Shown here: positions 9,187 to 20,090 of the stretch, one piece after another
Layout: each line of letters opens with the position of its first letter
Position numbering within the stretch: the stretch's first letter is position 1
Source of the DNA: Vibrio ezurae NBRC 102218
GTDB lineage: Bacteria > Pseudomonadota > Gammaproteobacteria > Enterobacterales > Vibrionaceae
Assembly: GCF_000467185.1 (NCBI RefSeq)
Contig: NZ_BATM01000037.1
Coordinates: 62,001-126,000, forward strand
Length of the DNA: 64,000 nucleotides
Reading direction: 5' to 3'
The notes under the pieces: model-generated
The model's input: only the letters and a program-made list of their open reading frames with translations
The model's database searches: none
Told to the model about the DNA's origin: nothing
Made by a program: the position numbers and the translations under genes

Positions 9187-9235
9187 ATTGGTATAGTTCA
9201 CCCTAATACCAATTACACTAAGTAAGTGTTGGTAT
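9187..9235. repeat. palindromic intergenic element upstream of yihY
   Basis: ATTGGTAT pairs with ATACCAAT across 11 nt. The second arm can instead pair imperfectly with GTGTTGGTAT at 9226-9235. Such TTGGTAT/ATACCAA palindromes resemble short dispersed repeats of marine gamma-proteobacteria. No second copy was recognised in this window, so the assignment rests on shape only. Confidence 0.35.
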
Positions 9236-9300
9236 AAGTCTTTTAACTTTCTCTGCCTCAGCTCAAGTAGGTCAGAAACTAAGTTCGGTATTACAGCAGG

Positions 9301-10233
9301 ATGCAGAAAATTCCAAGTCTTCCAAATCTTCCCGGCTGGGTGCATGTGCTATTGCACTACTTCAGCTATCTTTATCAAAGGGCTAAGCACGATAGATTGC
9401 CAGTGAATGCTGGTTACATGGCTTATATTACCTTACTGTCTTTAGTGCCTTTAACGACGGTAACCTTAACCGCATTATCTCGGGTACCGATGTTTGACGG
9501 TGTGGGAGATACCGTTCAGCAATTCATATTTAGTAATTTTGTTCCTACTGCGGGTGAGGCGATTCAACACACTTTAAATGAGTTTATTGCCAATACGGGT
9601 AAGATGACTTCTATTGGTTTGATTTTCCTGTTTATCGCGGCGGTATTACTGATTTCGGCAATTGATAAGAATTTGAATTATATTTGGCGAGTGCGCAAGA
9701 AGCGCCGCACCGTGTATTCATTGTCGATTTATTGGATGGTATTGACTTTAGGCCCAATCTTAATGGGCACTAGCTTAGTGTTTTCTTCTTACATTGCCTC
9801 ACTCAAAGTGTGGAGTGAAGATACCGTCCATCTGGTGTACGGTTTGCTACCGATTATTTTTTCTTTCATTGCCTTCTTTGGGCTTTACCTGTTAGTGCCT
9901 AATATTAAGGTTCGTTTCAATCATGCATTGGCGGGCGCATTGGTCGCAGGTTGTCTGTTTGAAGTCAGTAAAAAACTGTTTGCTTACTATGTGTCGCAGT
10001 TTCCATCGTATCAGCTAATTTACGGGGCTTTGGCTGCGGTGCCTTTGCTCTTTATGTGGATTTATCTGTGCTGGATGATTGTATTGATCGGCGCGGAAAT
10101 TACCGCAAGTCTTGGTGAAGATGAGGTTTGGCGAGTGGATAAGCCATTTGATATGAGCTCATTTTTGCATTACCAAAATATATTAATGAGAAAAAGGATT
10201 CGACGTGATAGCTCTGATACAGAGAGTGAGTGA
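9301..10233 (+). CDS. yihY: YihY/virulence factor BrkB family membrane protein
   Basis: 310 residues with about six membrane helices, matching E. coli YihY along its length. Conserved stretches include [15 protein letters not shown] near residue 40, [29 protein letters not shown] and the late [10 protein letters not shown]. The family sits in the inner membrane and its function is not settled; it was once misnamed ribonuclease BN. The ATG at 9301 is the first standard start after an in-frame stop at 9280 and has only a weak ribosome-binding site (GCAGG directly before it). Its last 29 bp overlap dtd, so the two are probably co-expressed. Confidence 0.88.
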   Translation: MQKIPSLPNLPGWVHVLLHYFSYLYQRAKHDRLPVNAGYMAYITLLSLVPLTTVTLTALSRVPMFDGVGDTVQQFIFSNFVPTAGEAIQHTLNEFIANTGKMTSIGLIFLFIAAVLLISAIDKNLNYIWRVRKKRRTVYSLSIYWMVLTLGPILMGTSLVFSSYIASLKVWSEDTVHLVYGLLPIIFSFIAFFGLYLLVPNIKVRFNHALAGALVAGCLFEVSKKLFAYYVSQFPSYQLIYGALAAVPLLFMWIYLCWMIVLIGAEITASLGEDEVWRVDKPFDMSSFLHYQNILMRKRIRRDSSDTESE

Positions 10234-10639
10234 AGCCAGCGTAAAAGTTGATGGTGAAGTGATCGGGGAGATCGGCAAAGGTTTGCTAGTATTGCTCGGT
10301 GTTGAAAAAGACGATGATGAAGCAAAAGCGAAGCGACTGATGGAGCGAGTGACGACTTACCGTGTCTTTGGTGATGAGCAAGATAAAATGAACCTGAATG
10401 TAAAACAGGTGGATGGCAGTGTATTAGTCGTGTCTCAGTTTACACTGCCTGCAGATACTAAAAAAGGAACCCGAGCGGGTTTTTCTCGTGGCGCAGCTCC
10501 AGATGAAGCCAACCGACTTTATGAATATTTCTCCGATCGCTGTGAGGAAGTCTTACCGACGCAGCGCGGTCGATTTGCCGCGGACATGAAAGTCTCTTTG
10601 GTCAATGATGGACCGGTGACTTTTTGGTTGCAAGTTTAA
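10205..10639 (+). CDS. dtd: D-aminoacyl-tRNA deacylase
   Basis: 144 residues, full length. Dtd hydrolyses D-amino acids, and glycine mischarged on tRNA-Ala, from tRNA in the cytoplasm. The two cross-subunit active-site motifs are both present: SQFTL at 77-81 and GPVTFWL at 136-142. The start is GTG at 10205 ([13 protein letters not shown]), with AAGGA about 6 nt upstream, lying inside the end of yihY. The yihY-dtd-yiiD order is the one known from enterics and vibrios. Confidence 0.95.
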   Translation: MIALIQRVSEASVKVDGEVIGEIGKGLLVLLGVEKDDDEAKAKRLMERVTTYRVFGDEQDKMNLNVKQVDGSVLVVSQFTLPADTKKGTRAGFSRGAAPDEANRLYEYFSDRCEEVLPTQRGRFAADMKVSLVNDGPVTFWLQV

Positions 10640-10683
10640 GCTCTTCTCCTTACTACGAATGGATTCAATGGACCTGAAACACT

Positions 10684-11607
10684 ATGTTTAAACTGATTAC
10701 GCCAAGTACAGAAAATCAATTGCAGAAGTACTATCACTTTCGTTGGCAGATGCTGCGTGAACCTTGGCAAAGGCCCAAAGGTTCAGAAAGAGATGAATAC
10801 GACGAACTGAGCCACCATCGAATGATTGTGGATGGTCGAGGCCGCCCAGTCGCGATTGGACGCCTTTATGTGACTGCGGATGATGATGGGCAGATCCGTT
10901 ATATGGCGGTGAAGAAAAACCGTCAGGGTAAAGGGGTTGGTTCTTTGATTCTGGTTGCTCTGGAGGCGCTTGCGCGCGAAGAAGGGGTCAAGAGACTGGT
11001 GTGTAATGCCCGTGAAGACGCGATAGAGTTTTATCGGAACAATGGTTTTACAAGCCAAGGTGAGTTGAGTGATGAGCGTGGTCCCATGCGTCACCAACAG
11101 ATGGTGAAAGCCATTGATCCTATGGCGAATGTTCTACGTCGTCCTGATTGGTGTAATGAACTGCAGCGTCGCTGGGAGGAGCAGATTCCGATTAGCGATA
11201 AAATGGGCATCAAGATCAATCAGTACACAGGTTATAAGTTTGAATGTGTTGCTCAATTGAACCCTAACCTTAACCCTCACAATACAATGTTTGCAGGCTC
11301 TGCTTTCACCTTAGCCACTTTGACGGGGTGGGGGATGGCTTGGCTGTTGATGAAAGAGCGTAATTTACGTGCTGATATTGTATTGGCAGACAGTAATATC
11401 CGCTATCGTCACCCTGTGAAGGAAAGCCCGAAAGCCAGTACTTCTTTAGATGGTATTAGTGGCGATCTCGATAGGCTGGAAGGTGGCCGTCGTGCACGAA
11501 TTATCATCAAGGTGCTTATCTATAGTGGCACGCAAGAGGCGGTGGAATTTACCGGAACTTACGTGCTTCTGCCAAGCTCTAGAGCTAATGAGACTCTTAG
11601 TGTGTAG
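10684..11607 (+). CDS. yiiD: YiiD-like GNAT/hotdog fusion protein
   Basis: 307 residues with two domains. Residues about 1-150 are a GNAT N-acetyltransferase fold with the acetyl-CoA loop NRQGKGVGSLI and a YRNNGF strand. Residues about 160-305 are a YiiD-type hotdog domain (NPHNTMFAGSAFTLATLTGWG). From memory, the E. coli homologue has been linked to malonyl-ACP decarboxylation and start-up of fatty acid synthesis; the substrate of the GNAT half is unknown. It begins 44 bp after dtd. Its last 11 bp overlap the convergent yicH-like gene. Family assignment is firm; function is inferred from the family. Confidence 0.85.
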   Translation: MFKLITPSTENQLQKYYHFRWQMLREPWQRPKGSERDEYDELSHHRMIVDGRGRPVAIGRLYVTADDDGQIRYMAVKKNRQGKGVGSLILVALEALAREEGVKRLVCNAREDAIEFYRNNGFTSQGELSDERGPMRHQQMVKAIDPMANVLRRPDWCNELQRRWEEQIPISDKMGIKINQYTGYKFECVAQLNPNLNPHNTMFAGSAFTLATLTGWGMAWLLMKERNLRADIVLADSNIRYRHPVKESPKASTSLDGISGDLDRLEGGRRARIIIKVLIYSGTQEAVEFTGTYVLLPSSRANETLSV

Positions 11608-13516
11608 GGGTTAACTTATTGCTGTCACTGGTATCCTGTTTTGGTTTGGTACAGGTAACGGCAATATGACTGCGCCCTTTAGGCTGGGCTGAAGAATAAG
11701 ACACGCAATCAGTGGTTAGATTGAATAGGATATTGCCATCCTTGGGGTTGACTAAATCCACACTTCCTTGAAGGCCACCAGTCAGGTTATCACTGACAAA
11801 CTGCGTGTTTGCAACGCTCAGAACACCTCTTTGTGCGGTGACGTTAATTTCTGGGATGATAATAGATTGGGAGCGTTGCGTTGCAAAAGGTATCTGCACT
11901 TGCACATCATGCGGGGCAATCTTGAGGGAGCCGTCTAAGCTGTGTCTCAACATTAAGTCGTCACCGCCCAATCCGTTAAGATTAGCAGTGAGATCCGTCA
12001 CTCCACTCCAATGTATTGCCATTTTCAAAGGAGAGGTGATTTGCTGTAAAGGAATGCCATAGGCTTGTACCGAGAGATCCCATGGCATGCTTGGTAGCGC
12101 AAGGTTCACATTAGAGTGCACCTTGATCAAGCCCTCTTCGATAGGCAAAAATAGCTGTTTGATAGTCCACAGTTCATTTTGGGTATTGGCTTCTATATAT
12201 GGGCTGATCGAGGTAACGCCAAATAGGGTCAGGCTATTCGCACTGGCAGCTAGTGTGCCGTTCCAAAGAGCCCATTTGTTGTCTTTTTTTAGGTTTAAAT
12301 TGTTGCCTTCGACATTTAAATTAGAAACTTGCCAATGCTGCTCACTCGCCAGATCGATCACTTGGCTACGCTCAATCTTGAGTGTTTTGATGTTCAGTTG
12401 CTGTAACACATTGAGAGGATGCTCGATTAATGTGTGTACTTGTGTGTCCTTGATGCTCCACTTGAGGTTTTTAATACTGAGGTTGTCCAACATCATTTGC
12501 TCTGGAGATAATTGCCCCTGAGTTGAAATTTGTCCTTCTTCAAAGAGGAAATCGAGTTGATTGAGTTGAATGTGCTCTGGCTGTAGTTGAGCGGAAAGTT
12601 GTGGCTCAAGCAGCAGTTGTTTATGCCAATCAACACTTTCCGCCGAAAATTGCACTTCACTTCGTTGCGCCCAGAGGCTTTTACTGACATCCCAGTTGCT
12701 GAGTTGTAAACGCATTTGATTGACCGAAAATTGGTCTTGCTGCCAACTGGATTGTTCTACTTTTAGATGTTCAATATGATCAATTTTTTTGAGCAAATTC
12801 AGCACTGGTGAAGCGCCCGCTTGAGTGGTTAAGGGTGCCGATAAGTGTAGGTGACGGACCAACGCATCGTTGAGTGTCCAGCTATCTCCATGTTGTTCGG
12901 CAATCAGTTGTATTTTTCCTTTGCGCCATTCAAAGCTGAGCAGATCGAGCTGAGTATTGTCTTTACGATAATTAATATTGGCTTTGAAGTGGTTGAATGC
13001 TTCGCCCTGCCAGTAAACTTGCTCCCCATCAATCGTGATATACCCTTGTGAAAAGAGGTCTGTAGGAGAGTAGGTCAGTTGCAAATCTCGAGCGACTAAA
13101 TCATGGTCTGCAAAATCCATATCATTAACTTCAATGTGCTGAGGTTGCCAGCGTTCAACCCAAGAGTTGATTTCTGGTGAGTCTGGGATGCCGTGAGGCA
13201 AGTTGACGCCAGAAAGAGAGACATTAGTGACAGATATGGGGTTTGACCAATTTAAGTGGGAATCGAGAGTGATTTCGAGACGGTCAATACTCGCAATTGC
13301 ATCATTTGGTTGTTTTATGGCGATATTTGATAAAACCAGTGTTTCGGGGTATTGATAGTGAGAGTCACCAATATGAATATCATCACTGGTGACGCGCGAC
13401 AGTATCTGTTGGGTTAACCAAGTCGTATGAGAGGTGTGTAAGAATAAAAATAGAGCTAAGCCTGCTACAAAGAAGAGCAGTAAAAAGCAGCCGCAGATTT
13501 TGAGTACAGCTTTCAT
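11597..13516 (-). CDS. yicH: AsmA-family protein, YicH-like
   Basis: 639 residues from the ATG at 13516, preceded by GGGAAATAAG; a TTG four codons earlier has no better site. One N-terminal membrane anchor (about 5-28, ICGCFLLLFFVAGLALFLFL) is followed by a long beta-rich periplasmic region. Short stretches such as LNLKKDNKWALWNGTLAAS resemble E. coli YicH (about 570 residues). AsmA-like proteins are proposed to carry phospholipid or to affect envelope homeostasis between the two membranes, but YicH itself has no fixed role. The gene is convergent with yiiD and lies downstream of pckA, separated by the pckA terminator. Confidence 0.72.
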   Translation of the reverse strand: MKAVLKICGCFLLLFFVAGLALFLFLHTSHTTWLTQQILSRVTSDDIHIGDSHYQYPETLVLSNIAIKQPNDAIASIDRLEITLDSHLNWSNPISVTNVSLSGVNLPHGIPDSPEINSWVERWQPQHIEVNDMDFADHDLVARDLQLTYSPTDLFSQGYITIDGEQVYWQGEAFNHFKANINYRKDNTQLDLLSFEWRKGKIQLIAEQHGDSWTLNDALVRHLHLSAPLTTQAGASPVLNLLKKIDHIEHLKVEQSSWQQDQFSVNQMRLQLSNWDVSKSLWAQRSEVQFSAESVDWHKQLLLEPQLSAQLQPEHIQLNQLDFLFEEGQISTQGQLSPEQMMLDNLSIKNLKWSIKDTQVHTLIEHPLNVLQQLNIKTLKIERSQVIDLASEQHWQVSNLNVEGNNLNLKKDNKWALWNGTLAASANSLTLFGVTSISPYIEANTQNELWTIKQLFLPIEEGLIKVHSNVNLALPSMPWDLSVQAYGIPLQQITSPLKMAIHWSGVTDLTANLNGLGGDDLMLRHSLDGSLKIAPHDVQVQIPFATQRSQSIIIPEINVTAQRGVLSVANTQFVSDNLTGGLQGSVDLVNPKDGNILFNLTTDCVSYSSAQPKGRSHIAVTCTKPKQDTSDSNKLTPTH

Positions 13517-13577
13517 CTTATTTCCCAAAGGTTTTTCGCGTAGGGGTAAAGATGGCTTATATCTATTTGTTTATCAA

Positions 13578-13603
13578 CAAAAAGCCCCTAAAAGCAGGGG
13601 CTT
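13578..13603 (-). terminator. pckA terminator
   Basis: On the minus strand AAGCCCCT, a 6-nt loop and AGGGGCTT run into TTTG. It lies about 20 bp after the pckA stop. Confidence 0.8.
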
Positions 13604-13621
13604 AATTAGTTATAGATGTGA

Positions 13622-15250
13622 TTAATCTAACACAGGTCCAGCTTTGACCAGTGCTTTGCCTTCATCGTTATCAGTGTATTTTTCAAAGTTGTGGATGAAG
13701 CGTTCTGCTAAATCTTTGGCTTTGCTTTCCCATTGCAGAGGATCAACATAAGTATCGCGAGGGTCCAAAATCTCAGGATGAACCTCAGGCAGTGAGGTAG
13801 GGACTTCCAAGTTAAATACTGGAATCGTTTTGGTTTGTGCATTTTCAATTGAGCCATCTAAGATAGCGTCAATGATCGCACGAGTATCTTGAATGGAAAT
13901 TCGCTTCCCAGAGCCATTCCAGCCCGTATTCACAAGGTAAGCTTCTGCGCCAGCCGCTTCCATTCGTTTCACCAACACTTCTGCGTATTTTGTGGGATGC
14001 AGAGTTAAGAATGCCGCACCAAAACATGCAGAGAAAGTCGGTGTTGGCTCGGTAATACCACGCTCAGTACCTGCTAGCTTGGCGGTAAATCCTGAAAGGA
14101 AATGGTACTTCGTTTGTTCTGGGGTGAGCTTAGATACAGGAGGTAATACCCCAAACGCATCGGCAGAGAGGAAAATGACCTTGTTTGCATGCCCCCCTTT
14201 AGAGACTGGCTTAACGATATTTTCGATATGCTCTATCGGATAGGAAACACGCGTGTTTTCAGTTTTTGAATTGTCATCAAAATCGATGGAGCCATCATTG
14301 CGTACGGTGACATTCTCTAATAGAGCATCACGACGGATGGCATTGTAGATATCAGGCTCAGCTTCTTTCGATAGTTTAATGGTTTTAGCGTAACACCCAC
14401 CTTCAAAGTTGAAGATACCATCGTCGTCCCAGCCGTGCTCATCGTCGCCAATTAAGGCACGCTTAGGGTCAGTTGATAAGGTCGTTTTCCCTGTACCTGA
14501 TAGGCCAAAGAAGATCGCAACATCCCCTTCTTCACCCATATTGGCTGAACAGTGCATAGAGGCCATACCTTGTAGCGGAAGGAAGTAGTTCATCATTGCG
14601 AACATTCCTTTTTTCATTTCTCCGCCATACCAGGTGCCACCGATTAGCTGCATTTTTTCAGTGAGGTTGAACACGGTGAAATTCTCGGAGTTGAGTCCGT
14701 GCTCTTGCCATTTACTGTTGTTGCATTTAGCGCCGTTCATCACGACAAAGTCTGGCTCAAATGAAGACAACTCATCGTCTGATGGGCGCAAGAACATGTT
14801 TTTCACAAAGTGAGCTTGCCAAGCCACCTCGGTGATAATTCGAACGGCTAAGCGAGAGTCTGGGTTTGCACCACAATAGCCATCGACCACGAACAGACGT
14901 TTATTTGAAAGCTGTGTCGTAACCAATTGTTTAAGATCGTTCCATACCGCTTGTTCGATAGGTTTGTTATCATTTTTTACGGTATCGGTGGTCCACCACA
15001 TATTCTCACGTGTAGTGTCATCTTTGACGATGAACTTATCTTTAGGGGAGCGACCGGTAAATATGCCAGTATCCACTGCGACTGCACCTAGCTCAGTTAC
15101 AATGCCTTTCTCATAACCTTCTAATGTGGCGCTGGTTTCTTCTGCAAAAAGTGTCTCATAACTGGGATTACGAATAATCTCAGTTGAGTGGCTGATTCCA
15201 TATTGAGTCAGATCGATGTTTGCAACCTTAGTATGCTCTATAACAGTCAT
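13622..15250 (-). CDS. pckA: Phosphoenolpyruvate carboxykinase (ATP)
   Basis: 542 residues, full length. It converts oxaloacetate and ATP to phosphoenolpyruvate, the first committed step of gluconeogenesis. The P-loop (kinase-1a) [11 protein letters not shown] and the kinase-2 segment [18 protein letters not shown], which binds metal, are present, as is the substrate-binding RSPKDKF near residue 70. The ATG at 15250 has AAGGAG 6 nt upstream. It is transcribed alone, between the hslO terminator and its own terminator. Confidence 0.98.
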   Translation of the reverse strand: MTVIEHTKVANIDLTQYGISHSTEIIRNPSYETLFAEETSATLEGYEKGIVTELGAVAVDTGIFTGRSPKDKFIVKDDTTRENMWWTTDTVKNDNKPIEQAVWNDLKQLVTTQLSNKRLFVVDGYCGANPDSRLAVRIITEVAWQAHFVKNMFLRPSDDELSSFEPDFVVMNGAKCNNSKWQEHGLNSENFTVFNLTEKMQLIGGTWYGGEMKKGMFAMMNYFLPLQGMASMHCSANMGEEGDVAIFFGLSGTGKTTLSTDPKRALIGDDEHGWDDDGIFNFEGGCYAKTIKLSKEAEPDIYNAIRRDALLENVTVRNDGSIDFDDNSKTENTRVSYPIEHIENIVKPVSKGGHANKVIFLSADAFGVLPPVSKLTPEQTKYHFLSGFTAKLAGTERGITEPTPTFSACFGAAFLTLHPTKYAEVLVKRMEAAGAEAYLVNTGWNGSGKRISIQDTRAIIDAILDGSIENAQTKTIPVFNLEVPTSLPEVHPEILDPRDTYVDPLQWESKAKDLAERFIHNFEKYTDNDEGKALVKAGPVLD

Positions 15251-15522
15251 AGGTGCTCCTTGTGTAGGGCGTCGTTAGTTAACAATTTGTGAAGCTACCG
15301 AATTTATAAGTATTTGATTTGCTCAGTAGTTGTAACATTATTGACTATATCTGCCTTTATTGAATGTTTTATAAACAAGGATCACGTTTTTGTAGTTCAG
15401 AACACTGGAATAGGAATGTATTGAAGTGATTTGTAAAAATGGTTTTTTACCACTTTTTGTTGTTAAAAAGTGAGGATAATGAAGGTTTTTGAGTTGTTTA
15501 TGCTATGAATGCGAGTGAATAT
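15251..15522 (-). promoter_or_regulatory. pckA upstream region
   Basis: AT-rich leader and promoter region. An 8-bp palindrome, CACTTTTT with AAAAAGTG around a 6-nt loop, lies at 15451-15472. No convincing promoter hexamers or CRP dyad were found by eye. Confidence 0.4.
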
Positions 15523-15552
15523 AAAAAGCCGACGTAAATGTGCCGGCTTTTT
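15523..15552 (-). terminator. hslO terminator
   Basis: AAAAAGCCG pairs with CGGCTTTTT around a 12-nt loop, with T runs on both strands. It lies 18 bp after the hslO stop and may work in both directions. Confidence 0.82.
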
Positions 15553-15570
15553 AATTATAAAATTGTGAGC

Positions 15571-16440
15571 TTAGTGCAGGGTAGGCTTATCGATTTTGGC
15601 AAATAATTCTTCGACTTCAACTGGATCAAAGTGGTAGCTGCTACCACAATAATCGCAATGTAGAGCGATGCTACCTTCTGTGGCTAAAATGTCGTTAACC
15701 TCTTCTTTTGCAATGGTAATAATTGCTGCGCCACTGCGTTCTCTTGAGCAGCCACAGAAAAATTCAACCGGTTGAGGTTCGAACACTTTTACCGTTTCTT
15801 GGTTGTATAGACGATAAAGTAAGTCATTCGCTTCTAAGCCAAATAATTCTTCATTTTTTACCGTGTCAGTAAGCTGTTCTAAATGCTCAAAGTCATCCGC
15901 AGAACCCGTACCATCGGGAACGACTTGTAGCAACATACCAGCGGCATGTGCTTTGCCATCGAATTCACCAGTGCGGAACCATAAGCGAGTTTTTAGCTGC
16001 TCTGAACGTTCGAAGTAAGTTTCTAGTACTTCTGAAAGTGTATTGCCCTCTAAACCAACCACACCTTGGTAACGCTCTCCTTTATTTGGAGAGATAGTAA
16101 TTACTAGGTGACCTTTGCCCAACATATCGTGCAAAGAGGCTGTATCTTCAATTTCGCCTTCAAAGCGAGCGACGCCACGGACTTTTTGGTTATTGTCACC
16201 ATTTATTACCGCAAGAGTCACAGGACCGTCACCTTGCAACTGTAAAGTAATTGAGCCTTCAAATTTTAAGGTAGCGGTGAGTAATGAGGTCGCAACAAGC
16301 AGTTCACCAAGCAAGTTTTGGATCGCAACTGGGTATTGTTTGCTATCTAGGATGGCTTGGTAGGCGGTATCTAGCTGTACTAATTCACCGCGTACAGATA
16401 GGTCTTCAAATAAATAACGATTTAATACGTTGCTTTCCAT
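15571..16440 (-). CDS. hslO: Redox-regulated chaperone Hsp33
   Basis: 289 residues. A cytoplasmic holdase switched on when its zinc-bound cysteines are oxidised. The C-terminal redox switch is intact: C229-x-C231 ([11 protein letters not shown]) and C262-x2-C265 ([12 protein letters not shown]). The N-terminal substrate-binding domain starts [15 protein letters not shown]. It follows hslR by 14 bp, the normal heat-shock operon order. Confidence 0.96.
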   Translation of the reverse strand: MESNVLNRYLFEDLSVRGELVQLDTAYQAILDSKQYPVAIQNLLGELLVATSLLTATLKFEGSITLQLQGDGPVTLAVINGDNNQKVRGVARFEGEIEDTASLHDMLGKGHLVITISPNKGERYQGVVGLEGNTLSEVLETYFERSEQLKTRLWFRTGEFDGKAHAAGMLLQVVPDGTGSADDFEHLEQLTDTVKNEELFGLEANDLLYRLYNQETVKVFEPQPVEFFCGCSRERSGAAIITIAKEEVNDILATEGSIALHCDYCGSSYHFDPVEVEELFAKIDKPTLH

Positions 16441-16454
16441 TAGGAAACTCCAGC

Positions 16455-16841
16455 TTATTGGTTCTTAAATTTAATCAGATCACGTCGTTGTTTTTTATCA
16501 GGACGGCGATCAGGACTTGGATTATGTGCGTGCATCTTACGTTCTAGTGCTGTGCGCTCTCTCTTCGCTATACTTTCTACCGTTTCGGTGTAAAGTAGCT
16601 GTGCTTCAGGTGCTCCGCGTCTTTGGTCTGATATTTTTTCAATCGTGACCGTTTTTTCAACAAGTCCTTGTCGCAGGGTAATTGTAGCCCCGAGTTCTAT
16701 TATTTTACTGGGTTTGCTACGTTGTCCATTATAATGAACTTTACCGCCATCGATCATATTTCGAGCGATTGAACGGGTCTTGTAAAAGCGTGCAGCCCAT
16801 AACCATTTGTCGAGCCGAACAGACTCAATCGTGGAACTCAT
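16455..16841 (-). CDS. hslR: Ribosome-associated heat shock protein Hsp15
   Basis: 128 residues with an N-terminal S4 RNA-binding domain ([17 protein letters not shown] at 8-24) and a basic C-terminal tail ([16 protein letters not shown]). Hsp15 binds free 50S subunits that carry a nascent chain with peptidyl-tRNA and helps recycle them. It is the first gene of the hslR-hslO pair. A heat-shock promoter is expected in 16842-16920 but was not identified. Confidence 0.94.
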   Translation of the reverse strand: MSSTIESVRLDKWLWAARFYKTRSIARNMIDGGKVHYNGQRSKPSKIIELGATITLRQGLVEKTVTIEKISDQRRGAPEAQLLYTETVESIAKRERTALERKMHAHNPSPDRRPDKKQRRDLIKFKNQ

Positions 16842-16920
16842 AATGATCTTTGCTCTCTAAGTGTTGTCTGGCAGGTGGGTAATGGTGACGTATATAGCAT
16901 TTTTCAAGTAAATGTCTTTA

Positions 16921-16949
16921 TTTACAATCGAAATTATTCACTGTTTAAT
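16921..16949 (+). promoter_or_regulatory. candidate sigma-70 promoter of the gsp operon
   Basis: TTTACA, a 17-bp spacer and TTTAAT, each matching the consensus at 5 of 6 positions. It lies about 105 bp before gspC, in the gap divergent from hslR. Confidence 0.45.
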
Positions 16950-17054
16950 TAACGGTAATAATTTGTATGGTAGTCTTGCTCATCCGTTTAGCCCAGTAGC
17001 ACCAATGCCTCCTAGGCATATTCTATGAAATCGGTATATCAATAGGGACCTGTT

Positions 17055-17972
17055 TTGTCTAAGTTTTCCACACATTCGCATAAAGCCAATCAATTGTTGA
17101 CCAGTGTCGTGAATCAACAGGCAATCATTGCCAAAGCATTGACACTGATTTTACTCGTCAGTACTGCTTGGTTATGTGGGCATTTACTATGGCATCTTAT
17201 GGGCTCAGATTCAGATGTTGAGCATTGGAGACCTGCCGCGGGTTCGGCGACTGGTCCTGCTTCAGCTACGCATCAGGGTACCGACATTTCATCGTTACTG
17301 AATGCCAATTTATTTGGCGTTGAGTCAAAAGAAGCTGCGCCTAAAGCAACACAACAAGTTGTTGACGCACCTAAGACAAGATTAAACCTTGTACTTGTGG
17401 GTGTGGTAGCAAGTTCAATTCAAAAAAACAGTCTGGCGGTTATTGCTAATAAAGGCAGCCAAGATACTTATGGCGTGGGTGAGGTTATTGATGGTACTCG
17501 CGCGAAATTAAATAACGTTTTAAGCGATCGTGTGATTATTGAGAATCAGGGTCGCAATGAAACCTTAATGCTTGAAGGTATAGAATATAAACGTGCGACA
17601 AATAAAGAGGTTGTCAACAAACAGCCGCAGTCGAACGTGCAAGGCAATAATCCTAAAGTTGATACCGCGAGCTTAGATAAAATCAAAGCTGAGATCTCTA
17701 GTAATCCTCAGCAACTTCTTAAATATATTCGACTGTCTCAGGTAAATCGTGACGGAAAATTAATTGGATATCGTGTGCGTCCTGGACGTGAGCGTACTTT
17801 GTTTGACTCTATTGGCCTACAAGACGGTGATATTGCAGTGGAACTTAACGGAGCTGATTTGAAAAATCCGGCATCTATGGGGACCATTTGGAAATCTTTA
17901 GGTGATTTAAGTGAGCTTAACCTCACTGTTGAGCGAAATGGTCAACGCTACGATATTTATTTACAACTATAG
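17055..17972 (+). CDS. gspC: Type II secretion protein GspC (EpsC)
   Basis: 305 residues, the V. cholerae EpsC length. A short cytoplasmic tail and one membrane helix (about 27-47) are followed by the periplasmic homology region (about 85-180), which contacts the secretin, and a C-terminal PDZ domain (about 205-303, with SIGLQDGDIAVELNG). It couples the inner-membrane platform to GspD. The start is TTG at 17055 with AGGGA 8 nt upstream; I saw no better start. First gene of an unbroken run through gspN. Confidence 0.93.
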   Translation: MSKFSTHSHKANQLLTSVVNQQAIIAKALTLILLVSTAWLCGHLLWHLMGSDSDVEHWRPAAGSATGPASATHQGTDISSLLNANLFGVESKEAAPKATQQVVDAPKTRLNLVLVGVVASSIQKNSLAVIANKGSQDTYGVGEVIDGTRAKLNNVLSDRVIIENQGRNETLMLEGIEYKRATNKEVVNKQPQSNVQGNNPKVDTASLDKIKAEISSNPQQLLKYIRLSQVNRDGKLIGYRVRPGRERTLFDSIGLQDGDIAVELNGADLKNPASMGTIWKSLGDLSELNLTVERNGQRYDIYLQL

Positions 17973-18065
17973 TTTGATAGCGGTCTCGCTATCATAGCAA
18001 AAGCATGCCTCTGACAAATGAAGCATGCTAGGCATCGAGTGCCATTGATTTTTTGGGAGTATCAA

Positions 18066-20090
18066 GTGAAAGGTTGGTTTAGCAAGAGTGCATGGCTACT
18101 ATTGGGTAGTCTTATATGTACACCAGCATTTAGTGCCGATGAATTTAGTGCCAGCTTTAAAGGCACAGATATTGGCGAGTTCATCAACATTGTTGGCCGA
18201 AACTTAGAAAAAACCATTATTGTTGACCCTTCGGTTAGGGGAAAGATTGATGTTCGTAGCTACGATGTACTGAACGAAAAGCAGTATTATCAGTTCTTCC
18301 TTAGTGTCCTTGAGGTGTACGGTTTTGCCGTTGTAGAAATGGAAAACGGCGTCATCAAGGTAATTAAAGCTAAGGATGCGAAAACATCAGCGGTTCCTGT
18401 TGTTGGAGACAACAAGATTAAAGGTGATGCTGTGGTCACGCGTGTGGTGGCTGTTCGCAATGTCTCAGTACGAGAGCTCTCCCCATTGCTTCGTCAGCTG
18501 AATGATAACGCTGGCGCAGGTAACGTTGTTCACTATGATCCTGCCAACATTATCTTAATCACAGGCCGTGCGGCGGTTGTTAACCGTTTAGCTGAGATTA
18601 TTGAGCGAGTGGATAAAGCGGGCGATAAATCGATTGAAGTCGTGCCATTAAAATTTGCATCAGCGGCGGAAATGGTGCGTATTGTTGAGGCTTTGAACAA
18701 AACCACAGAAGCGAAAAATACTCCGGCTTTCTTGCAGCCAAAATTAGTTGCGGATGAACGCACTAACTCAGTATTGATCTCAGGGGATCCTCAAGTGCGT
18801 AAGCGCTTGAAAAAAGTGGTGTCTCAGCTTGATAAAGAGATGGAAGTTAAAGGCAACAACCAAGTTATTTACTTGAAAAATGCCAATGCTGAAGATTTAG
18901 TTGAAGTGCTGAAAGGCGTTTCGGACAACTTAGCCGCAGCTAAGAAAACTGCGCAGGGTGCAGCTGCAGCTCGAAATTCTAAGTCGGACGTGATGATTTC
19001 AGCGCACAAAGGTACGAACTCCCTCGTGATTACTGCGCCGCCAGATATTATGAAAGCATTGCGTGATGTGATTGCTCAGCTTGATATTCGTCGTGCTCAA
19101 GTATTGATCGAAGCACTTATTGTTGAAATGTCAGAAGGCGATGGCGTCAACCTAGGCGTGCAATGGGGTAACTTAGAAACCGGCGCTGTTGTTCAGTACG
19201 GTAATACGGGTGCGTCTATCGGCCAAGTTATGGTTGGTCTAGAAGAAGCAAAAGATCAAACTCGAACAGAGTACTACACCGATAACAATGGTAACCGTCG
19301 TCCATACGATGTTACTGAGTCTGGTGACTACTCCACTCTAGCCAGTGCATTAAGTGGTGTGAACGGCGCTGCTGTCAGCTTGGCTATGGGAGATTGGACT
19401 GCTCTGATTAATGCAGTAGCAACAGATTCTAACTCGAACATTCTGTCATCTCCGAGCATTACCGTAATGGATAATGGCGAGGCATCTTTCATTGTTGGTG
19501 AAGAAGTTCCTGTATTGACGGGGTCAACTTCAGGTTCAAACAATGAAAACCCATTCCAAACCGTTGATCGTAAAGAAGTGGGTATCAAGCTTAAGGTTGT
19601 ACCTCAGATTAACGAAGGGGACTCTGTGCAATTGAAGATTGAGCAGGAAGTTTCAAACGTATTAGGTGCTAATGGTGCGGTAGATGTTCGTTTTGCGAAA
19701 CGTCAGTTAAATACTTCGGTGATGGTACAAGATGGTCAAATGCTGGTGCTTGGTGGTTTGATTGATGAACGTGCCATGGAAAGTGAATCGAAAGTACCGC
19801 TACTGGGTGATATTCCTTGGTTAGGACAATTATTCCGTTCAACCAGTACTCAGGTTGAAAAGAAAAACCTAATGGTATTCATTAAGCCAACCATTATTCG
19901 TGATGGTATGACGGCTGATGGTATTACACAGCGTAAATACAACTACATTCGTGCAGAGCAACTGTACAAAGCAGAAGAAGGTCTAAAACTTCTCCCTGAT
20001 GACTTGATTCCAGTTATGCCGAAATACGGTGATGAGGCAAGTCGTCCAAAAGAGTTTCAAGCCTTTATTGAGCAAGTGGACCATAAGTAA
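18066..20090 (+). CDS. gspD: Type II secretion secretin GspD (EpsD)
   Basis: Outer-membrane secretin channel. I chose GTG at 18066, which has GGGAG about 7 nt upstream. It gives a normal signal peptide ([16 protein letters not shown]..., cleaved after AFSA) and 674 residues; an ATG 16 codons earlier adds an unlikely hydrophilic leader. Domains in order: N0 from about residue 25 ([16 protein letters not shown]), N1-N3, each with its repeated linker, then the secretin core with the conserved VPVLTGS gate region and [16 protein letters not shown]. It closely resembles V. cholerae EpsD over its whole length. The stop overlaps the gspE start by one base. Confidence 0.97.
   Translation: MKGWFSKSAWLLLGSLICTPAFSADEFSASFKGTDIGEFINIVGRNLEKTIIVDPSVRGKIDVRSYDVLNEKQYYQFFLSVLEVYGFAVVEMENGVIKVIKAKDAKTSAVPVVGDNKIKGDAVVTRVVAVRNVSVRELSPLLRQLNDNAGAGNVVHYDPANIILITGRAAVVNRLAEIIERVDKAGDKSIEVVPLKFASAAEMVRIVEALNKTTEAKNTPAFLQPKLVADERTNSVLISGDPQVRKRLKKVVSQLDKEMEVKGNNQVIYLKNANAEDLVEVLKGVSDNLAAAKKTAQGAAAARNSKSDVMISAHKGTNSLVITAPPDIMKALRDVIAQLDIRRAQVLIEALIVEMSEGDGVNLGVQWGNLETGAVVQYGNTGASIGQVMVGLEEAKDQTRTEYYTDNNGNRRPYDVTESGDYSTLASALSGVNGAAVSLAMGDWTALINAVATDSNSNILSSPSITVMDNGEASFIVGEEVPVLTGSTSGSNNENPFQTVDRKEVGIKLKVVPQINEGDSVQLKIEQEVSNVLGANGAVDVRFAKRQLNTSVMVQDGQMLVLGGLIDERAMESESKVPLLGDIPWLGQLFRSTSTQVEKKNLMVFIKPTIIRDGMTADGITQRKYNYIRAEQLYKAEEGLKLLPDDLIPVMPKYGDEASRPKEFQAFIEQVDHK

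Noticed and set aside
9115..9345. 76-codon minus-strand frame before yihY
   Set aside because: It runs across the palindromic element and the yihY start, with no ribosome-binding site or family resemblance.
12087..12521. 144-codon open frame opposite the yicH-like gene
   Set aside because: Antisense shadow of a clear AsmA-family gene; Cys- and Leu-rich composition typical of reverse-frame reading.
16842..17054. Heat-shock (sigma-32) promoter for hslR
   Set aside because: Expected in this gap, but no CTTGAA/CCCCAT-type pair was convincing on the minus strand.
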